A stretch of 64,000 bases of DNA from Saccharospirillaceae bacterium (GTDB lineage Bacteria; Pseudomonadota; Gammaproteobacteria; Pseudomonadales; Oceanobacteraceae), in assembly GCA_021208685.1 (NCBI GenBank), contig JAJOJJ010000020.1:186001-250000 (forward strand), given 5' to 3'. This document shows positions 39,604 through 49,321 of this stretch, one piece after another. The notes beneath the pieces are model-generated. The model saw only the letters and a list, made by a program, of their open reading frames with translations, did no database searches and was not told the origin of the DNA. Position 1 is the stretch's first letter; each line of letters opens with the position of its first letter. A program made the translations under genes and the position numbers.

Positions 39604-42374
39604 ATGACACCAGCCATCACCAGCCCCCTCTCTCAGCAGCAGGTTCACCAGTGGCACAGCGCGTTTCTGCAACTGAATCAGGCGCGGCTTGAGTGTGCCC
39701 GCAGTCTGATGACCAGCCGCCAGCAAATCGTGCTCGATGTGCTGCCTCTGCTGCTGCATCTCAATCACCAGCAACTGCCCGGTTTTATTGACCATCAGGT
39801 GCCTTGCGGTATTGCGCATTACAACGCCAGTGCACAGCAATTGCAGAGTTTGCAGAGCATTGCCCGCGGCGTTCAGCCGCCACGCGGTTTCAGCAATCGT
39901 CAGATCACCGGTTTGTATTTAATGGGCAGTATGGGATCGCTGGCACAGGCGCGCTCCAGCGATCTGGATGTGTGGTTGTGCTGCGACGAGAGTCTGGACA
40001 ATGGCCAGCTCAGTGCTCTGGGAAAAAAGTGTCAGCTGATTGAACGCTGGGCACAAAGTCAGAACGTTGAGCTGCATTTTTCCTGATGAATCTGAGCGAA
40101 TTCCGCAGCGGCCAGAGCCAGTCGGCACAGGGCGAAGATTGCGGCAGTACCCAGCATCTGCTGCTGCTGGATGAGTTCTACCGCAGTGCACTGTGGCTGG
40201 CCGGTTGCCAGCCGCGCTGGTGGATTATTCCGAACGCAGAAGAGCGTAATGCCGAAGCCTTCTGGCAGGGGCTGATCCACCACCATCGGGTGCATCCGGA
40301 GCATTGGCTGGATTTTGGCGCCATACCCAGCATCCCTCCAGCGGAGTTTGTCGGTGCCGGATTATGGCAGCTGAATAAGGGGCTGAGTGACCCGTACAAA
40401 TCGCTGCTGAAATTATTGCTGACACGCCATTACGCCAGCCAGTATCCGCGCATCCGGCCTTTGTGCTGGGATCTGAAAGATCAGGTGCATCGGGGCCTGG
40501 TGGATATTGAAAGCAATGATGCCTACCTGCTGATGCTGACACGTCTGACCGCTCAGCTGCAGAGCGAAGGCAGTGATGTACGCATTCAGCTGGCGCGGCG
40601 GGCGTTTTATTACAAAGCCAGGCTTCCCATGTCAGAACTCAGCAGCGCCCAGCAGAACAGCTGGCGCGCCCGCGTCATGCGTCAATTGTGCACCGGCTGG
40701 GGCTGGAGCGAGCACGATTTTTACGAGCTGGATCAGCGTCCTCACTGGACACCGGTACGCATTGCCCGTGAGCGTAACGCGCTGATCAGCGAGATGCTCA
40801 GCAGCTACCGTTTTCTGGCCGGTTTCAGTCAGAAATACGCCCCGCGGCTGCACATCAGCAAAGAGGATCTTCAGGTGCTGGGTAACCGGCTGTTTGCAGC
40901 CTTCGATACCCGGCCGGGAAAAATCATCAGCATCAATCCGGGCATCAGTCCGTCGCTTGGGCAGGAAACGCTGTCGCTGAATCTGCGCAAGCATGTCTGG
41001 CAGTTAATTCCCGGCCCGTTCCGCCGCCAGGAGACTGACCCGGCGCGTGATCAGGTACTGAAGCAATCGCCCAGTCTGGTCGAACTGCTGTGCTTTGCCA
41101 GAATGAATGACCTGCTGCAACACCATAGCCGTATTGCGTTGTACCCACAGCACAACCCGCTCAGTACCTATGAGCTGAAAGAAGTACTGCAGGTTATCCG
41201 TTCGCTGCAACCCTATGCGCCGCAGCCGGAAGACTTCCGCCGCCCGGCACGACCGCTGCAATGGCATTTAATGGTGAACGTCGGGGTTGATCCGCAGCAT
41301 CAGTTAAGTCGCCGTGGTATGCAGAAAATCAGCAATCGTGATGATGCACTGGGCTACAGCGCCGCCCGCGAAAACCTGATTCATACCATTGATCTGGTCA
41401 GTATTAACAGCTGGGGGGAATGGCTGGTAGAACGCTTCAGCGGCGAGGCTGCCATGCTGCAGTGTCTGCAGCATATGCTGCAATATCTGCCTCAGCTCAA
41501 ACACTTTGACTGGCCAGCGATGAATGTCCACTGCCACTGCGCTACCCGCGCCAGTGCCATCCGCATCCGCGTTGAACAATTGCTGGCGGATGTGCTCAGG
41601 CATTTCAGTGAACAGCCGCGTTCGCCCTATCTGATCGAAGCCGCCGAAACCTATTACCTGCTGGAAAACAGCCGCGCCGGTGTGCAGTTGCGCATCGCCG
41701 AATCACCGATGAAATTACTGGCGTTATTGCAGCGTCCGCTGAGTCAGTTTACGCCGTATATTCTTGACCGTGCTGCGCTGCATTCCAGCCCGTTACGGCT
41801 GATTTTTGACAAAAGCCGCAGCGGCTTATGGCAATTGTTTTACTGGCGCAAAGATGAACGGGTGTATTTTTATTTTCTCGATGAAAAAGGCGCGTTGCTG
41901 CATCAGCAGTGGCCGGACAGCGGCAACAGCAGCCACTGGCTGTTGCCACTGGTGCGTTTTCTGCGTCAGCTTGATCAGCGTTGGCAACAGCAGACCGGGC
42001 GCACTCAGGCGCGCAAACTGATGGTGTTTGAATTACGCCGCAAAGCGCAGAGTTACGAGTTTGAAATGGTACGCCGCCGTTTGCCGGAATTGTCAGCGCA
42101 AAGCGCCAGTATCGATTTACGTGCCGTACTGGATGCGCAGCAACAGCCTACCCTCTATTGCAATAATCTGGAATTCAGTCCCTGGCAGTTCGGCCCCGAT
42201 CTTTACCGGGAAGTGGTGGCTGAAATACGCAAACTGCGCAGCCAGCATGAAGAATATCCATTGTGTCTGAGCGATGTACTGGTACCCGACAGTGTCAGCA
42301 TCATTGAGCATCTGCAGGTAAAACAGCGGCTTGAAAACCGACTGAATCAGGCGCTGGCTGACGATAATCTCTGA
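39604..42374 (+). pseudogene. cyaA: Class I adenylate cyclase, broken by one apparent frameshift
   Basis: Two adjacent open frames together give a complete class I adenylate cyclase of about 923 residues. Frame 1 (39604-40086) carries the catalytic nucleotidyltransferase part (LYLMGSMGSLAQARSSDLDV) and stops abruptly after NVELHFS. Frame 2 continues from there and holds GEDCGSTQHLLLLDEFYRSA and the regulatory remainder to 42374. One extra T in the T run at 40077-40081 would restore ELHFFLMNLSEF across the junction. As written the enzyme would be cut at residue 160, before most of the domain. Either a sequencing/assembly indel or a real inactivation; cAMP loss would be unusual because cpdA is intact. 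Confidence 0.9.
40077..40081 (+). other. Frameshift site in cyaA (T run, one base short)
   Basis: CAT TTT TCC TGA is read in frame 1; with six T instead of five it reads CAT TTT TTC CTG ATG and joins the downstream cyclase frame exactly. The -1 slip does not match a canonical slippery heptamer, so programmed frameshifting is unlikely. Confidence 0.85.
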
Positions 42375-42397
42375 ACATCATCCACCCGCAGCAGGCG

Positions 42398-42426
42398 CAG
42401 ACAGTGTGCCGGAATCCCCGTATAAT
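42398..42426 (+). promoter_or_regulatory. Promoter of the lptM-lysA-dapF unit
   Basis: -10 TATAAT (42421-42426) is a consensus match; -35 CAGACA (42398-42403) at 17-base spacing matches four of six. It lies 24 bases before the lptM ATG. Confidence 0.6.
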
Positions 42427-42450
42427 GCCGCCAGATTCCGGAGGTTCCCG

Positions 42451-42585
42451 ATGATGCGCGCCCGCCCCGTTGTTTTCATTTTACTGTCCCTGCTGCTGGC
42501 AGCCGGACTGTCAGGCTGTGGACAAAAAGGCCCGCTGTATCTGCCGGAGGATGCTCCTGCCACCACAGATTCCATGGAAAAATAA
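42451..42585 (+). CDS. lptM: LptM (YifL/LppL) small lipoprotein
   Basis: 44 residues. Signal segment MMRARPVVFILLSLLLAAGL, lipobox LSGC with Cys23, then GQKGPLYLPED, the hallmark CGQKGPLYLP of the LptM family. It helps assemble the LptDE LPS translocon at the outer membrane in the family. GGAGG lies 6 bases before ATG; a second in-frame ATG follows directly. Sits 8 bases before lysA, the conserved arrangement. Confidence 0.93.
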   Translation: MMRARPVVFILLSLLLAAGLSGCGQKGPLYLPEDAPATTDSMEK

Positions 42586-42593
42586 TCCTCATC

Positions 42594-43847
42594 ATGCCGA
42601 TGTTTACCTATCAGAATGGCGTACTGCATGCCGAACAGGTTTCCCTTGCCGCGCTGGCCAGCCAGCACGGCACCCCGCTGTACGTGTATTCCCGTAGTGC
42701 ACTCGAACAGCACTTTAACGCGTACACCAACGCCCTGGGCGAATGGCCGCATCTGGTGTGCTACGCGGTTAAAGCCAACTCCAACCTGGCGGTACTGAAT
42801 GTACTGGCGCAACAGGGTGCCGGTTTCGATATCGTCAGCCTGGGCGAACTGGAGCGTGTTCTGGCCGCAGGCGGAGACCCGAAAAAAGTCGTGTTCTCCG
42901 GCGTGGGCAAACAGGCCCATGAAATGGCGCGCGCGCTGGATGTGGGCGTTTACTGCTTTAACGTTGAGTCCGAAGCTGAGCTGGAGCGTCTGAGTGCAGT
43001 TGCCACTGAGCGCGGTCAGGTGGCGCATGTTTCCCTGCGGGTGAATCCGGACGTTGATGCCCAGACTCACCCTTATATTTCTACCGGTCTGAAAGACAAT
43101 AAATTCGGCGTCGATATCAACGATGCGCCGCGCGTCTATGCCAAAGCGGCCAGCCTGCCGGGCCTTGAAGTGAAAGGCGTCGATTGTCATATCGGCAGTC
43201 AGCTGACTGAGATCCGCCCGTTCCTCGACGCGCTGGATCGCCTGTTAGTGCTGATCGACACGCTGGCAGAACAGGGCATTACCATTGAACACCTCGATCT
43301 GGGTGGTGGTCTGGGTGTGCAATACCGCGATGAAACTCCGGCCAGCGCCGAAGAATACATTGCTGCGGTGAAAGCCCGTCTGGGCGAGCGTCGCTTTAAG
43401 CTCATTTTTGAGCCGGGCCGTTCTGTGGCCGCTAATGCCGGTGTTTTCCTTACCCGTGTCGAATACCTGAAGCTGAATGACCACAAAAACTTTGCCATCA
43501 TCGACGGCGCGATGAACGACCTGATCCGTCCGGCGCTGTACAGTGCCTGGCAGGACATCAAACCAGTGGTGGAAAACAGCGATGCCCCCCTGCGTACTTA
43601 TGATCTGGTTGGCCCGGTGTGTGAAACCGGCGACTTCCTCGGTAAAAACCGCGAGCTGGCACTGAGTGAAGGCGACCTGCTGGCGGTCATGTCGGCGGGT
43701 GCTTATGGTTTTGTGATGGCATCCAACTACAACACCCGTGGCCGCGCCGCCGAGATCATGGTCGATGGTACTCAGGCCCATGTGGTGCGTGAGCGCGAAA
43801 CCATTGCCAGTCTGTACGCTGGTGAATCTGTTCTGCCGGCCAACTGA
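42594..43847 (+). CDS. lysA: Diaminopimelate decarboxylase
   Basis: 417 residues, fold-type III PLP enzyme. PLP lysine is Lys60 in [13 protein letters not shown]; other motifs are [51 protein letters not shown], and [13 protein letters not shown] with the active-site Cys. It converts meso-diaminopimelate to lysine. It lies between lptM and dapF, which makes its substrate, in the typical order. Confidence 0.97.
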   Translation: MPMFTYQNGVLHAEQVSLAALASQHGTPLYVYSRSALEQHFNAYTNALGEWPHLVCYAVKANSNLAVLNVLAQQGAGFDIVSLGELERVLAAGGDPKKVVFSGVGKQAHEMARALDVGVYCFNVESEAELERLSAVATERGQVAHVSLRVNPDVDAQTHPYISTGLKDNKFGVDINDAPRVYAKAASLPGLEVKGVDCHIGSQLTEIRPFLDALDRLLVLIDTLAEQGITIEHLDLGGGLGVQYRDETPASAEEYIAAVKARLGERRFKLIFEPGRSVAANAGVFLTRVEYLKLNDHKNFAIIDGAMNDLIRPALYSAWQDIKPVVENSDAPLRTYDLVGPVCETGDFLGKNRELALSEGDLLAVMSAGAYGFVMASNYNTRGRAAEIMVDGTQAHVVRERETIASLYAGESVLPAN

Positions 43848-43858
43848 GCGAATCAACT

Positions 43859-44689
43859 ATGTGGTTAAAGTTCAGCAAAATGCACGGCCTGGGAAATGAC
43901 TTTATGGTGATCGATCTGGTCACCCAGAGTGGTCATATCCGTCCGGACCGGGTGCGTGAACTGGCAGACCGGAATTTCGGTATCGGCTTCGATCAGCTGC
44001 TGATCGTCGAACAACCGAGCAAGCCGGATGTGGATTTCCGCTACCGTATTTTTAACGCCGATGGCAGCGAAGTCGAAAACTGCGGCAACGGCGCACGCTG
44101 TTTTGCCCGCTTTGTGTATGATCAGCACCTGACCGGCAAGCGTGATATCCGCGTCGAAACCGCCAGCGGCATTATGCAACTGCACCTGACCGACGACCGT
44201 CAGGTGGTGGTTGATATGGGTAAGCCCGTGCTCGAACCGGCGCAGATTCCGTTCATTGCCGATGGCTTTGCACCTGAGTATCAGGTGAATATCGACGGCA
44301 TTGGCGCGGTGGCGCTGGGGGCCGTGTCGATGGGCAATCCTCATGCGGTACTGCGCGTTGACAATATCGACAGCGCCCCGGTTGAGCAGTGGGGGCCACT
44401 GATCGAACCGCACCGTCTGTTCCCGCGTAAAGTGAATGTCGGCTTTATGCAGGTGGTGAATGAACACCATATCCGTCTGCGCGTGTATGAGCGCGGCGCC
44501 GGAGAAACCCTCGCCTGCGGTACCGGTGCCTGTGCGGCGGTGGTGTCTGGTCAGCTGCGTGGCTGGCTTAAGCCCGGCGTGACCGTGTCATTGCCCGGCG
44601 GTGATTTGTTTATAGAATGGGACGGTGAGTCCAGTGTACGCATGACCGGCCCGGCGGTGACGGTCTTCGAAGGCCGCATCAATCTCTGA
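43859..44689 (+). CDS. dapF: Diaminopimelate epimerase
   Basis: 276 residues. The two catalytic cysteines are visible: Cys75 in [14 protein letters not shown] and Cys220 in [14 protein letters not shown]. The start [18 protein letters not shown] is canonical. It interconverts LL- and meso-diaminopimelate for lysine and peptidoglycan. 11 bases after lysA and 25 before the DUF484 gene. Confidence 0.98.
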   Translation: MWLKFSKMHGLGNDFMVIDLVTQSGHIRPDRVRELADRNFGIGFDQLLIVEQPSKPDVDFRYRIFNADGSEVENCGNGARCFARFVYDQHLTGKRDIRVETASGIMQLHLTDDRQVVVDMGKPVLEPAQIPFIADGFAPEYQVNIDGIGAVALGAVSMGNPHAVLRVDNIDSAPVEQWGPLIEPHRLFPRKVNVGFMQVVNEHHIRLRVYERGAGETLACGTGACAAVVSGQLRGWLKPGVTVSLPGGDLFIEWDGESSVRMTGPAVTVFEGRINL

Positions 44690-44714
44690 CCGCAGCAGAA
44701 TTTAAGGAACCAGC

Positions 44715-45386
44715 ATGAGCCAGCAACCCCGCTTAACCGATGCCGATGTCGTGCAGTACCTGCAGGATCATCCGGATTTTTTTATCGGCAAAGACGACTT
44801 ACTGGCCGATCTGCGTGTGCCGCACAATGCCGGTGCGGCAACCAGTCTGGTTGAACGTCAGTTGTCGGTGCACCGCCAGCGCAACGTAGAGCTGCGTCAG
44901 CGTCTGTCGGATCTGCTGGAAAATGCCCGCCGTAATGACCAGTTGTTTGAAAAAAGCCGCCGCCTGGTGCTGGCACTGGTGGAAGCGGAAAACTGGCTGG
45001 CAGTGCAGGCGGCGCTGGATGATTCGCTGCGCAAAGATTTTGGCGTGGATGCCTGGGCGCTGCTGCATTTTACCGAGCGTAATCTGGAGGCACCGCTGGT
45101 GGCGATCCGTAACGCCGACACTCAGCGCAGTATTCACCGGTTGTTCAAAGGTCATCGCGCGCTGTGTGGTCAGCTGAATGCTGAAGACATTGCCCGCCTG
45201 CTGGGGCTCGATACCACCGACTCGCGTTCGGTGGCTGCGGCGCAGATCCGTGGGCAGGGCAATAACGGTGTGCTGACCATTGCCAGTGCCGATCCGGGTT
45301 ACTACCGCAGCTCGATGGACACCCTGTTCCTCGACTATATCGCGGACATTCTCGCGTTGCGTCTGCCACAGATTCCGGTGGCCTGA
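44715..45386 (+). CDS. DUF484 family GAF-like protein (YigA-like)
   Basis: 223 residues. N-terminal helix VVQYLQDHPDFFIGKDDLLA, a coiled-coil linker (RQLSVHRQRNVELRQRLSDL), and a GAF-like domain from about 90 (GVLTIASADPGYYRSSMDTL; LFLDYIADILALRLPQI). Function unknown. It normally sits between dapF and xerC; here a HAD gene follows 2 bases later and xerC is absent. Confidence 0.9.
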   Translation: MSQQPRLTDADVVQYLQDHPDFFIGKDDLLADLRVPHNAGAATSLVERQLSVHRQRNVELRQRLSDLLENARRNDQLFEKSRRLVLALVEAENWLAVQAALDDSLRKDFGVDAWALLHFTERNLEAPLVAIRNADTQRSIHRLFKGHRALCGQLNAEDIARLLGLDTTDSRSVAAAQIRGQGNNGVLTIASADPGYYRSSMDTLFLDYIADILALRLPQIPVA

Positions 45387-45388
45387 GT

Positions 45389-46105
45389 TTGGCGTTACGT
45401 CTGCTGACCCTCGATCTCGACAACACCCTGTGGGAAACCGACCCGGTGATTGTCGCAGCTGAACGTAAAACCCACGCCTGGATCAGTGAGCACTGCCCGC
45501 AGGCGGCCTCATTTTACAGCCTGGAAGCACTGCGCGAGTACCGCAATCAGATTGCCGAATGCTATCCGCAACTGCGTTTTCAGGTATCAAAGCTGCGTGA
45601 AGAAGTACTGCGCCGGGTATTTATGCAAAGCGGAGTTGAACGTGAGCGCGCAGCCGCTCTGGCGGCTGAAGCGTTTCAGGTATTTTACCGTGCCCGCAGT
45701 GACGTCACCTTGTTTGAAGGCGCTGCGGAGGCTCTGCAGCAACTGGCCGGGCAATATCCGTTAATCGCGCTGACCAATGGCAATGCTGACCTTGAGCTGA
45801 TAGGGATTAATGCGTTATTCACCGCGCATTTCAGTGCCGAGCAATTGGGCGCACCGAAACCACAGCCGGATTTATTTCAGGCCGCGCTGCAGCATGCCGG
45901 GGTGAATGCTCCGGAGTGCATTCATATCGGAGATCATCAGGAGCAGGATATTGTGGCCGCCGCGCGTCTGGGAATCAAAACGATCTGGGTGAATTTAAGC
46001 GATGCGGCGTGGGCTGAAACAGAGGTTCAGCCCGATCAGGAAATTACTCATTTATCGCAATTGCCGGCTGCGGTTGCGGCGCTGGCTGAGCGGATGTCAG
46101 ACTGA
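45389..46105 (+). CDS. HAD family hydrolase (YigB-like)
   Basis: 238 residues. HAD motif I LTLDLDNTLW (Asp9, Asp11), motif II LIALTNGNADL, motif III Lys in LGAPKPQPDLF, motif IV IHIGDHQEQDIVAA. The cap is helical (C1). Escherichia coli YigB is an FMN phosphatase next to xerC, so the same reaction is likely but not proven. TTG start two bases after the DUF484 stop. Its 3' end overlaps the convergent gene by 62 bases. Confidence 0.9.
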   Translation: MALRLLTLDLDNTLWETDPVIVAAERKTHAWISEHCPQAASFYSLEALREYRNQIAECYPQLRFQVSKLREEVLRRVFMQSGVERERAAALAAEAFQVFYRARSDVTLFEGAAEALQQLAGQYPLIALTNGNADLELIGINALFTAHFSAEQLGAPKPQPDLFQAALQHAGVNAPECIHIGDHQEQDIVAAARLGIKTIWVNLSDAAWAETEVQPDQEITHLSQLPAAVAALAERMSD

Positions 46106-46724
46106 TTTTTTCAATGAAAGCCGCGGCAACAATATCCTGTTCCGGCATGCCCAGTGCCACTTCCAGATGATCCAGCGGTGGTAATGATTCGTTATAAAGT
46201 GTCTGCCAGTCGGCATTCAGGTCGGCGCTGACGTTTTCCCAGCTCTCCGCTTTGCTGCCACGGCCTGTGGCAACGATCAGATATTCAAAATCCGATAAGG
46301 CTTCATGGTCGCCGGCTTCACGGCTGCTGTCCCAGACGTAATGGATAATACGTTCCGGCCAGTCGGCAGTCTCCTGAACATAGACGGAGACCCGCACCAG
46401 CGGCCCGGCATCAACAAAATTATCGACGCTCCAGCGCCAGCTTAATTGTGGCTGCGCTGGCTGCTCCTGAACGTCGCGTTGCAAAATCAGATGTTCGCGG
46501 CTTTCAAGGCGCACAACATCGCCAACCATGACATCGTATTGAGCTTCCAGCTGGCAGTCCCTGCAATCAACCGACCACCGGCTTAATTCGCTGGCTGAGA
46601 ACAGGGTCTCTGCCTCGGCTTTATGTGCGGCAGAAAAAAACCAGAAAAGAGTAACCACTACCAAAGCAATGGCTGCGGGAATTGCGTGCATACGGCGTCG
46701 GGACTTTTTGGAGTAAATAAACAT
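46044..46724 (-). CDS. DUF3047-like membrane or periplasmic protein
   Basis: 226 residues. An N-terminal membrane segment or signal (AIPAAIALVVVTLFWFFSAA) is followed by motifs I associate with DUF3047: QLSWRWSVDNFVDAGPLVRV, IIHYVWDSSREAG, FEYLIVATGRGSKAESWENV, and DIVAAAFIEKISL near the end. The last ~15 residues (Pro/Gln/Ala-rich) run into the 3' end of the HAD gene. ATG 46724 has CAGGAAG upstream; a later Met lacks a site. Function unknown. Confidence 0.72.
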   Translation of the reverse strand: MFIYSKKSRRRMHAIPAAIALVVVTLFWFFSAAHKAEAETLFSASELSRWSVDCRDCQLEAQYDVMVGDVVRLESREHLILQRDVQEQPAQPQLSWRWSVDNFVDAGPLVRVSVYVQETADWPERIIHYVWDSSREAGDHEALSDFEYLIVATGRGSKAESWENVSADLNADWQTLYNESLPPLDHLEVALGMPEQDIVAAAFIEKISLTSAQPAPQPQPAIAINE

Positions 46725-46897
46725 GATTCTGGCTTCCTGCCTGAATGGTGGTGCGAGCATACCAGCTAAAAAAAGCAGGTATAAGTAAATGCAGTGAAAT
46801 ATCGGCCGGGCGGTTCAATTTGTCCCCTGAGTGTCAGACCAGTTCCGTCATCCGCTGACGGAACCGGACTAATACCAGTGGCGGATAGCCAACCCGA

Positions 46898-47206
46898 TCA
46901 GATCGGGCGGCTGCCGTAACTGGATTGAGGTTTGCGTGGCGGATCTGCCATGACGTTATCGTCAACCTGCTGAATCTGACCACCACGGGCCAGGAATGCT
47001 TCTATTTCAGCAGCCATGGATTCCCGCACCTTATTGCGTGCCGCCAGAGACGAATGAGCGCTGGCCGCTGCTGCAGCAAGGTCTTCAGCGTCGCTGTTGT
47101 CGGATTCTGAATCGGTTTCATCCATGCTGTCATCGTCAGCAGATGCCTCCAGTTCGTCATCGTCTTCGAGATTGTCGTCCTGCATATCCAGTTCTTCTTC
47201 AGCCAT
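46898..47206 (-). CDS. SutA-like acidic RNA-polymerase-associated protein
   Basis: 102 residues. N-terminal half is strongly acidic and probably disordered (EEELDMQDDNLEDDDELEAS), middle is a short helix (KVRESMAAEIEAFLARGGQI), and the end VMADPPRKPQSSYGSRPI matches the conserved tail of Pseudomonas SutA, which binds RNA polymerase and tunes transcription in slow growth. Length also fits. GGAG precedes the ATG. The assignment rests mainly on the tail and charge pattern, so it is inference from memory. The 274-base gap upstream to 47480 contains the cytochrome terminator and no gene. Confidence 0.75.
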   Translation of the reverse strand: MAEEELDMQDDNLEDDDELEASADDDSMDETDSESDNSDAEDLAAAAASAHSSLAARNKVRESMAAEIEAFLARGGQIQQVDDNVMADPPRKPQSSYGSRPI

Positions 47207-47434
47207 CTTTTGATCTCCACTACTGAGGAAAATGAAGAGGAAAATTTATTTCGCATAACATATAGCCGAGGCTCAGATTTCCGCCAGAGGGTGTAAAAAA
47301 TATTTACGAAAAACATCGCGAAAAGCGCACATTTTGTACAAATTTCGGGGTGTCATAGGGCGTGTCGGTAAGCTGAAAAGGTGTTTAGCATTGCCGTTGT
47401 CTGGCTGTCTCTCTGCCTCCGGCGATTGAGAGGC

Positions 47435-47467
47435 AAAAAAAAGCCGCATCCGGTGATGCGGCTTTTT
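47435..47467 (-). terminator. Terminator of the cytochrome c5 gene
   Basis: Stem AAGCCGCATC / GATGCGGCTT with loop CGGT, followed on the minus strand by a run of eight T. It starts within 15 bases of the cytochrome stop. Confidence 0.92.
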
Positions 47468-47480
47468 ACGTTCTGACGTA

Positions 47481-47882
47481 TTAACGTCCTGACATGTACT
47501 TGATGGCTGCCAGGATTTCATCGTCGGAACAGTTCATGCAGTTGCCTTTGGCTGGCATTGCATTGATACCGTTCAGGGCGTTTTTCAGAGTGGCATCCAT
47601 CCCTTTTGCCAGACGCTCATCCCAGGCGCCTTTATCAAAGGTTTTAGGTGCACCCAGAACGCCCATGCTGTGACAGGCGGTACAGGCGGTTTTGTACACT
47701 TCTTCACCGGAGCGTGGTTCTGCCGGCGCAACCGCCGCACCACCACATTCAGCACCAATACATACCGTACCAACCGGCTTGATGCGTTCAGCGATTTTAT
47801 CGTTCTGGGCGTCAGTTACAGCGTGGGCTTGGGCCATCAGCAGAGTGGCCGCTGCCAGGATCAGTGCTTTCAGTTGTTTCAC
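47481..47882 (-). CDS. Cytochrome c5 family protein
   Basis: 133 residues. Signal peptide MKQLKALILAAATLLMAQAHA, one heme site CTACHSM (Cys, Cys, His), distal Met region near NGINAMPAKGNC, and a CMNC pair typical of the c5 family. An extra pair, VCIGAECGG, lies in the N-terminal linker and could form a disulfide. A soluble periplasmic electron carrier; partner unknown. Single gene with its own terminator; 278 bases to the next gene upstream hold no feature I can support. Confidence 0.92.
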   Translation of the reverse strand: MKQLKALILAAATLLMAQAHAVTDAQNDKIAERIKPVGTVCIGAECGGAAVAPAEPRSGEEVYKTACTACHSMGVLGAPKTFDKGAWDERLAKGMDATLKNALNGINAMPAKGNCMNCSDDEILAAIKYMSGR

Positions 47883-48160
47883 GGAAGAGTCCTCTTATAG
47901 GGGCTGTTACGCCAGAGTAACAGCAGCCCGGGGGTAATAAATTCTTCAGTCAAGGCGCGAACACTGTGGTTTCACGGCTTACCGTTATCGAAATCGCGGT
48001 GGATTATAGCGGCATTTTGTAGGGGTTTAAATTAAAACTCCGATTGCCTGACGGAAAAACGATGTGGCGCAAAAGCGGCGATACTTCGTTTGCGTCGGCA
48101 GATGCACTACTCTGTAGCCGCTCCATTGTGTCCCGCATCAGGAAAGATACAGGAAAACCG

Positions 48161-49270
48161 ATGAAACGCCGTGATCTGCTTACTCTCAGTGTGTCTCTTT
48201 GTACCGGCTTACTGCTGCCCGGTTTTGTGCGTGCAGAGACAGGATTTGAACGTTACCAGCGTCTGCAGCGCGAAGGTGCTGCCTCCATTCAGCAGGAATG
48301 GCTGCAGTATCGTCAGGCGTATCTGGCGGCGTATAAGGATTATCAGAACCGTTTGGGGCAGGTCTGGAGCCGTCCGGAGCTGTCCGACAGGAAAGTCTGG
48401 GTGGAATACGATAACCGCCTGCAGACCCGTCGGGTGGTGGATTTTGAGCACAATGAAGTCCGTCTGTCGTTTACCGGCGAAGACGCGGCAAGGCTGAACG
48501 AGGCACGCATCCGCGCCGAGTTCGAAAAAGTGGTACAGGCCAGTATCCGCCAGTCGTATCAGCAGGACCCGCTGCTGAATAAAGTGGCGGGCAACCAGCC
48601 ACCGTCCAGTTCGCAGGGCGTCAGCGGCATCCGTCAGGAAGATATTGATGCGTTGCTGCGTCAGGCGAAGCAGCAACAGCAGAGCACCAGCAAAGGTCAG
48701 GTCATCACCGTCACCATCCCGCTGCAGGCGGGGGCATTACCCGCGCGGGCGCACAGCTATTTGCCACTGGTACAGAGCGCGGCCACCAAATGGCAGGTTT
48801 CTCCGGCGCTGGTGATGGCGATTATGCAGACCGAGTCGGCCTTTAACCCGATGGCGCAGAGCCATGTACCGGCCTTTGGCCTGATGCAGATTGTTCCCGG
48901 CAGTGCCGGGCGTGATGCCACCAAAAAGGTGTATGGCAAAGAGCGCCTGCTCACCGGTGCTGAGCTGTTTAAGCCGCAGACCAACATTGAGCTGGGTTGC
49001 GCGTATCTGCACATTCTTGATCGCCAGTATCTGAATGCGGTAACCGATCCGCAAAGTCGTCTGTACTGTGTGATCGCCGCTTACAACACCGGGGCCGGCA
49101 ACGTGGCCCGCGCATTCAGTGGCAACACCTCGGTTAAAGAGGCCGCGCGGCGTATCAATGCCATGAGTCCGAAGCAGGTATACGCCCATCTGCGCACACG
49201 ACTGAAATATGAAGAAACGCGCAACTACGTGCAGAAGGTTACCGCGGCGCTGGCGCAGTATCAGGGCTGA
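48161..49270 (+). CDS. MltC-like lytic transglycosylase
   Basis: 369 residues. N-terminal DUF3393/MltC-type domain at about 25-185 (FERYQRLQREGAASIQQEWL; FTGEDAARLNEARIRAEFEK) and a C-terminal SLT goose-lysozyme-like domain with catalytic Glu in VMAIMQTESAFNPMAQS, then FGLMQIVPGSAGRDA and CVIAAYNTGAGNVARAF. It cleaves peptidoglycan. Unlike Escherichia coli MltC it has no lipobox; the leader KRRDLLTLSVSLCTGLLLPG has an Arg pair and looks Tat-like. ATG 48161 has AGGAAA upstream; the frame is open further but without a site. Confidence 0.88.
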   Translation: MKRRDLLTLSVSLCTGLLLPGFVRAETGFERYQRLQREGAASIQQEWLQYRQAYLAAYKDYQNRLGQVWSRPELSDRKVWVEYDNRLQTRRVVDFEHNEVRLSFTGEDAARLNEARIRAEFEKVVQASIRQSYQQDPLLNKVAGNQPPSSSQGVSGIRQEDIDALLRQAKQQQQSTSKGQVITVTIPLQAGALPARAHSYLPLVQSAATKWQVSPALVMAIMQTESAFNPMAQSHVPAFGLMQIVPGSAGRDATKKVYGKERLLTGAELFKPQTNIELGCAYLHILDRQYLNAVTDPQSRLYCVIAAYNTGAGNVARAFSGNTSVKEAARRINAMSPKQVYAHLRTRLKYEETRNYVQKVTAALAQYQG

Positions 49271-49284
49271 AATTGATGTGCCCG

Positions 49285-49293
49285 TGTTACAAT
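49285..49293 (+). promoter_or_regulatory. Extended -10 promoter element for rhlE
   Basis: TGT-TACAAT, about 29 bases before the rhlE ATG; no good -35. Confidence 0.35.
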
Positions 49294-49321
49294 GCGGGCC
49301 TTTTCTGCCAGAGAACTGACC

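Noticed and set aside
40077-40090. Programmed -1 frameshifting in cyaA
   Set aside because: The sequence at the slip (T-TTT-TCC in zero frame) does not allow proper re-pairing in the A site, and class I cyclases are not known to me to use it. A simple one-base deficit explains it better.
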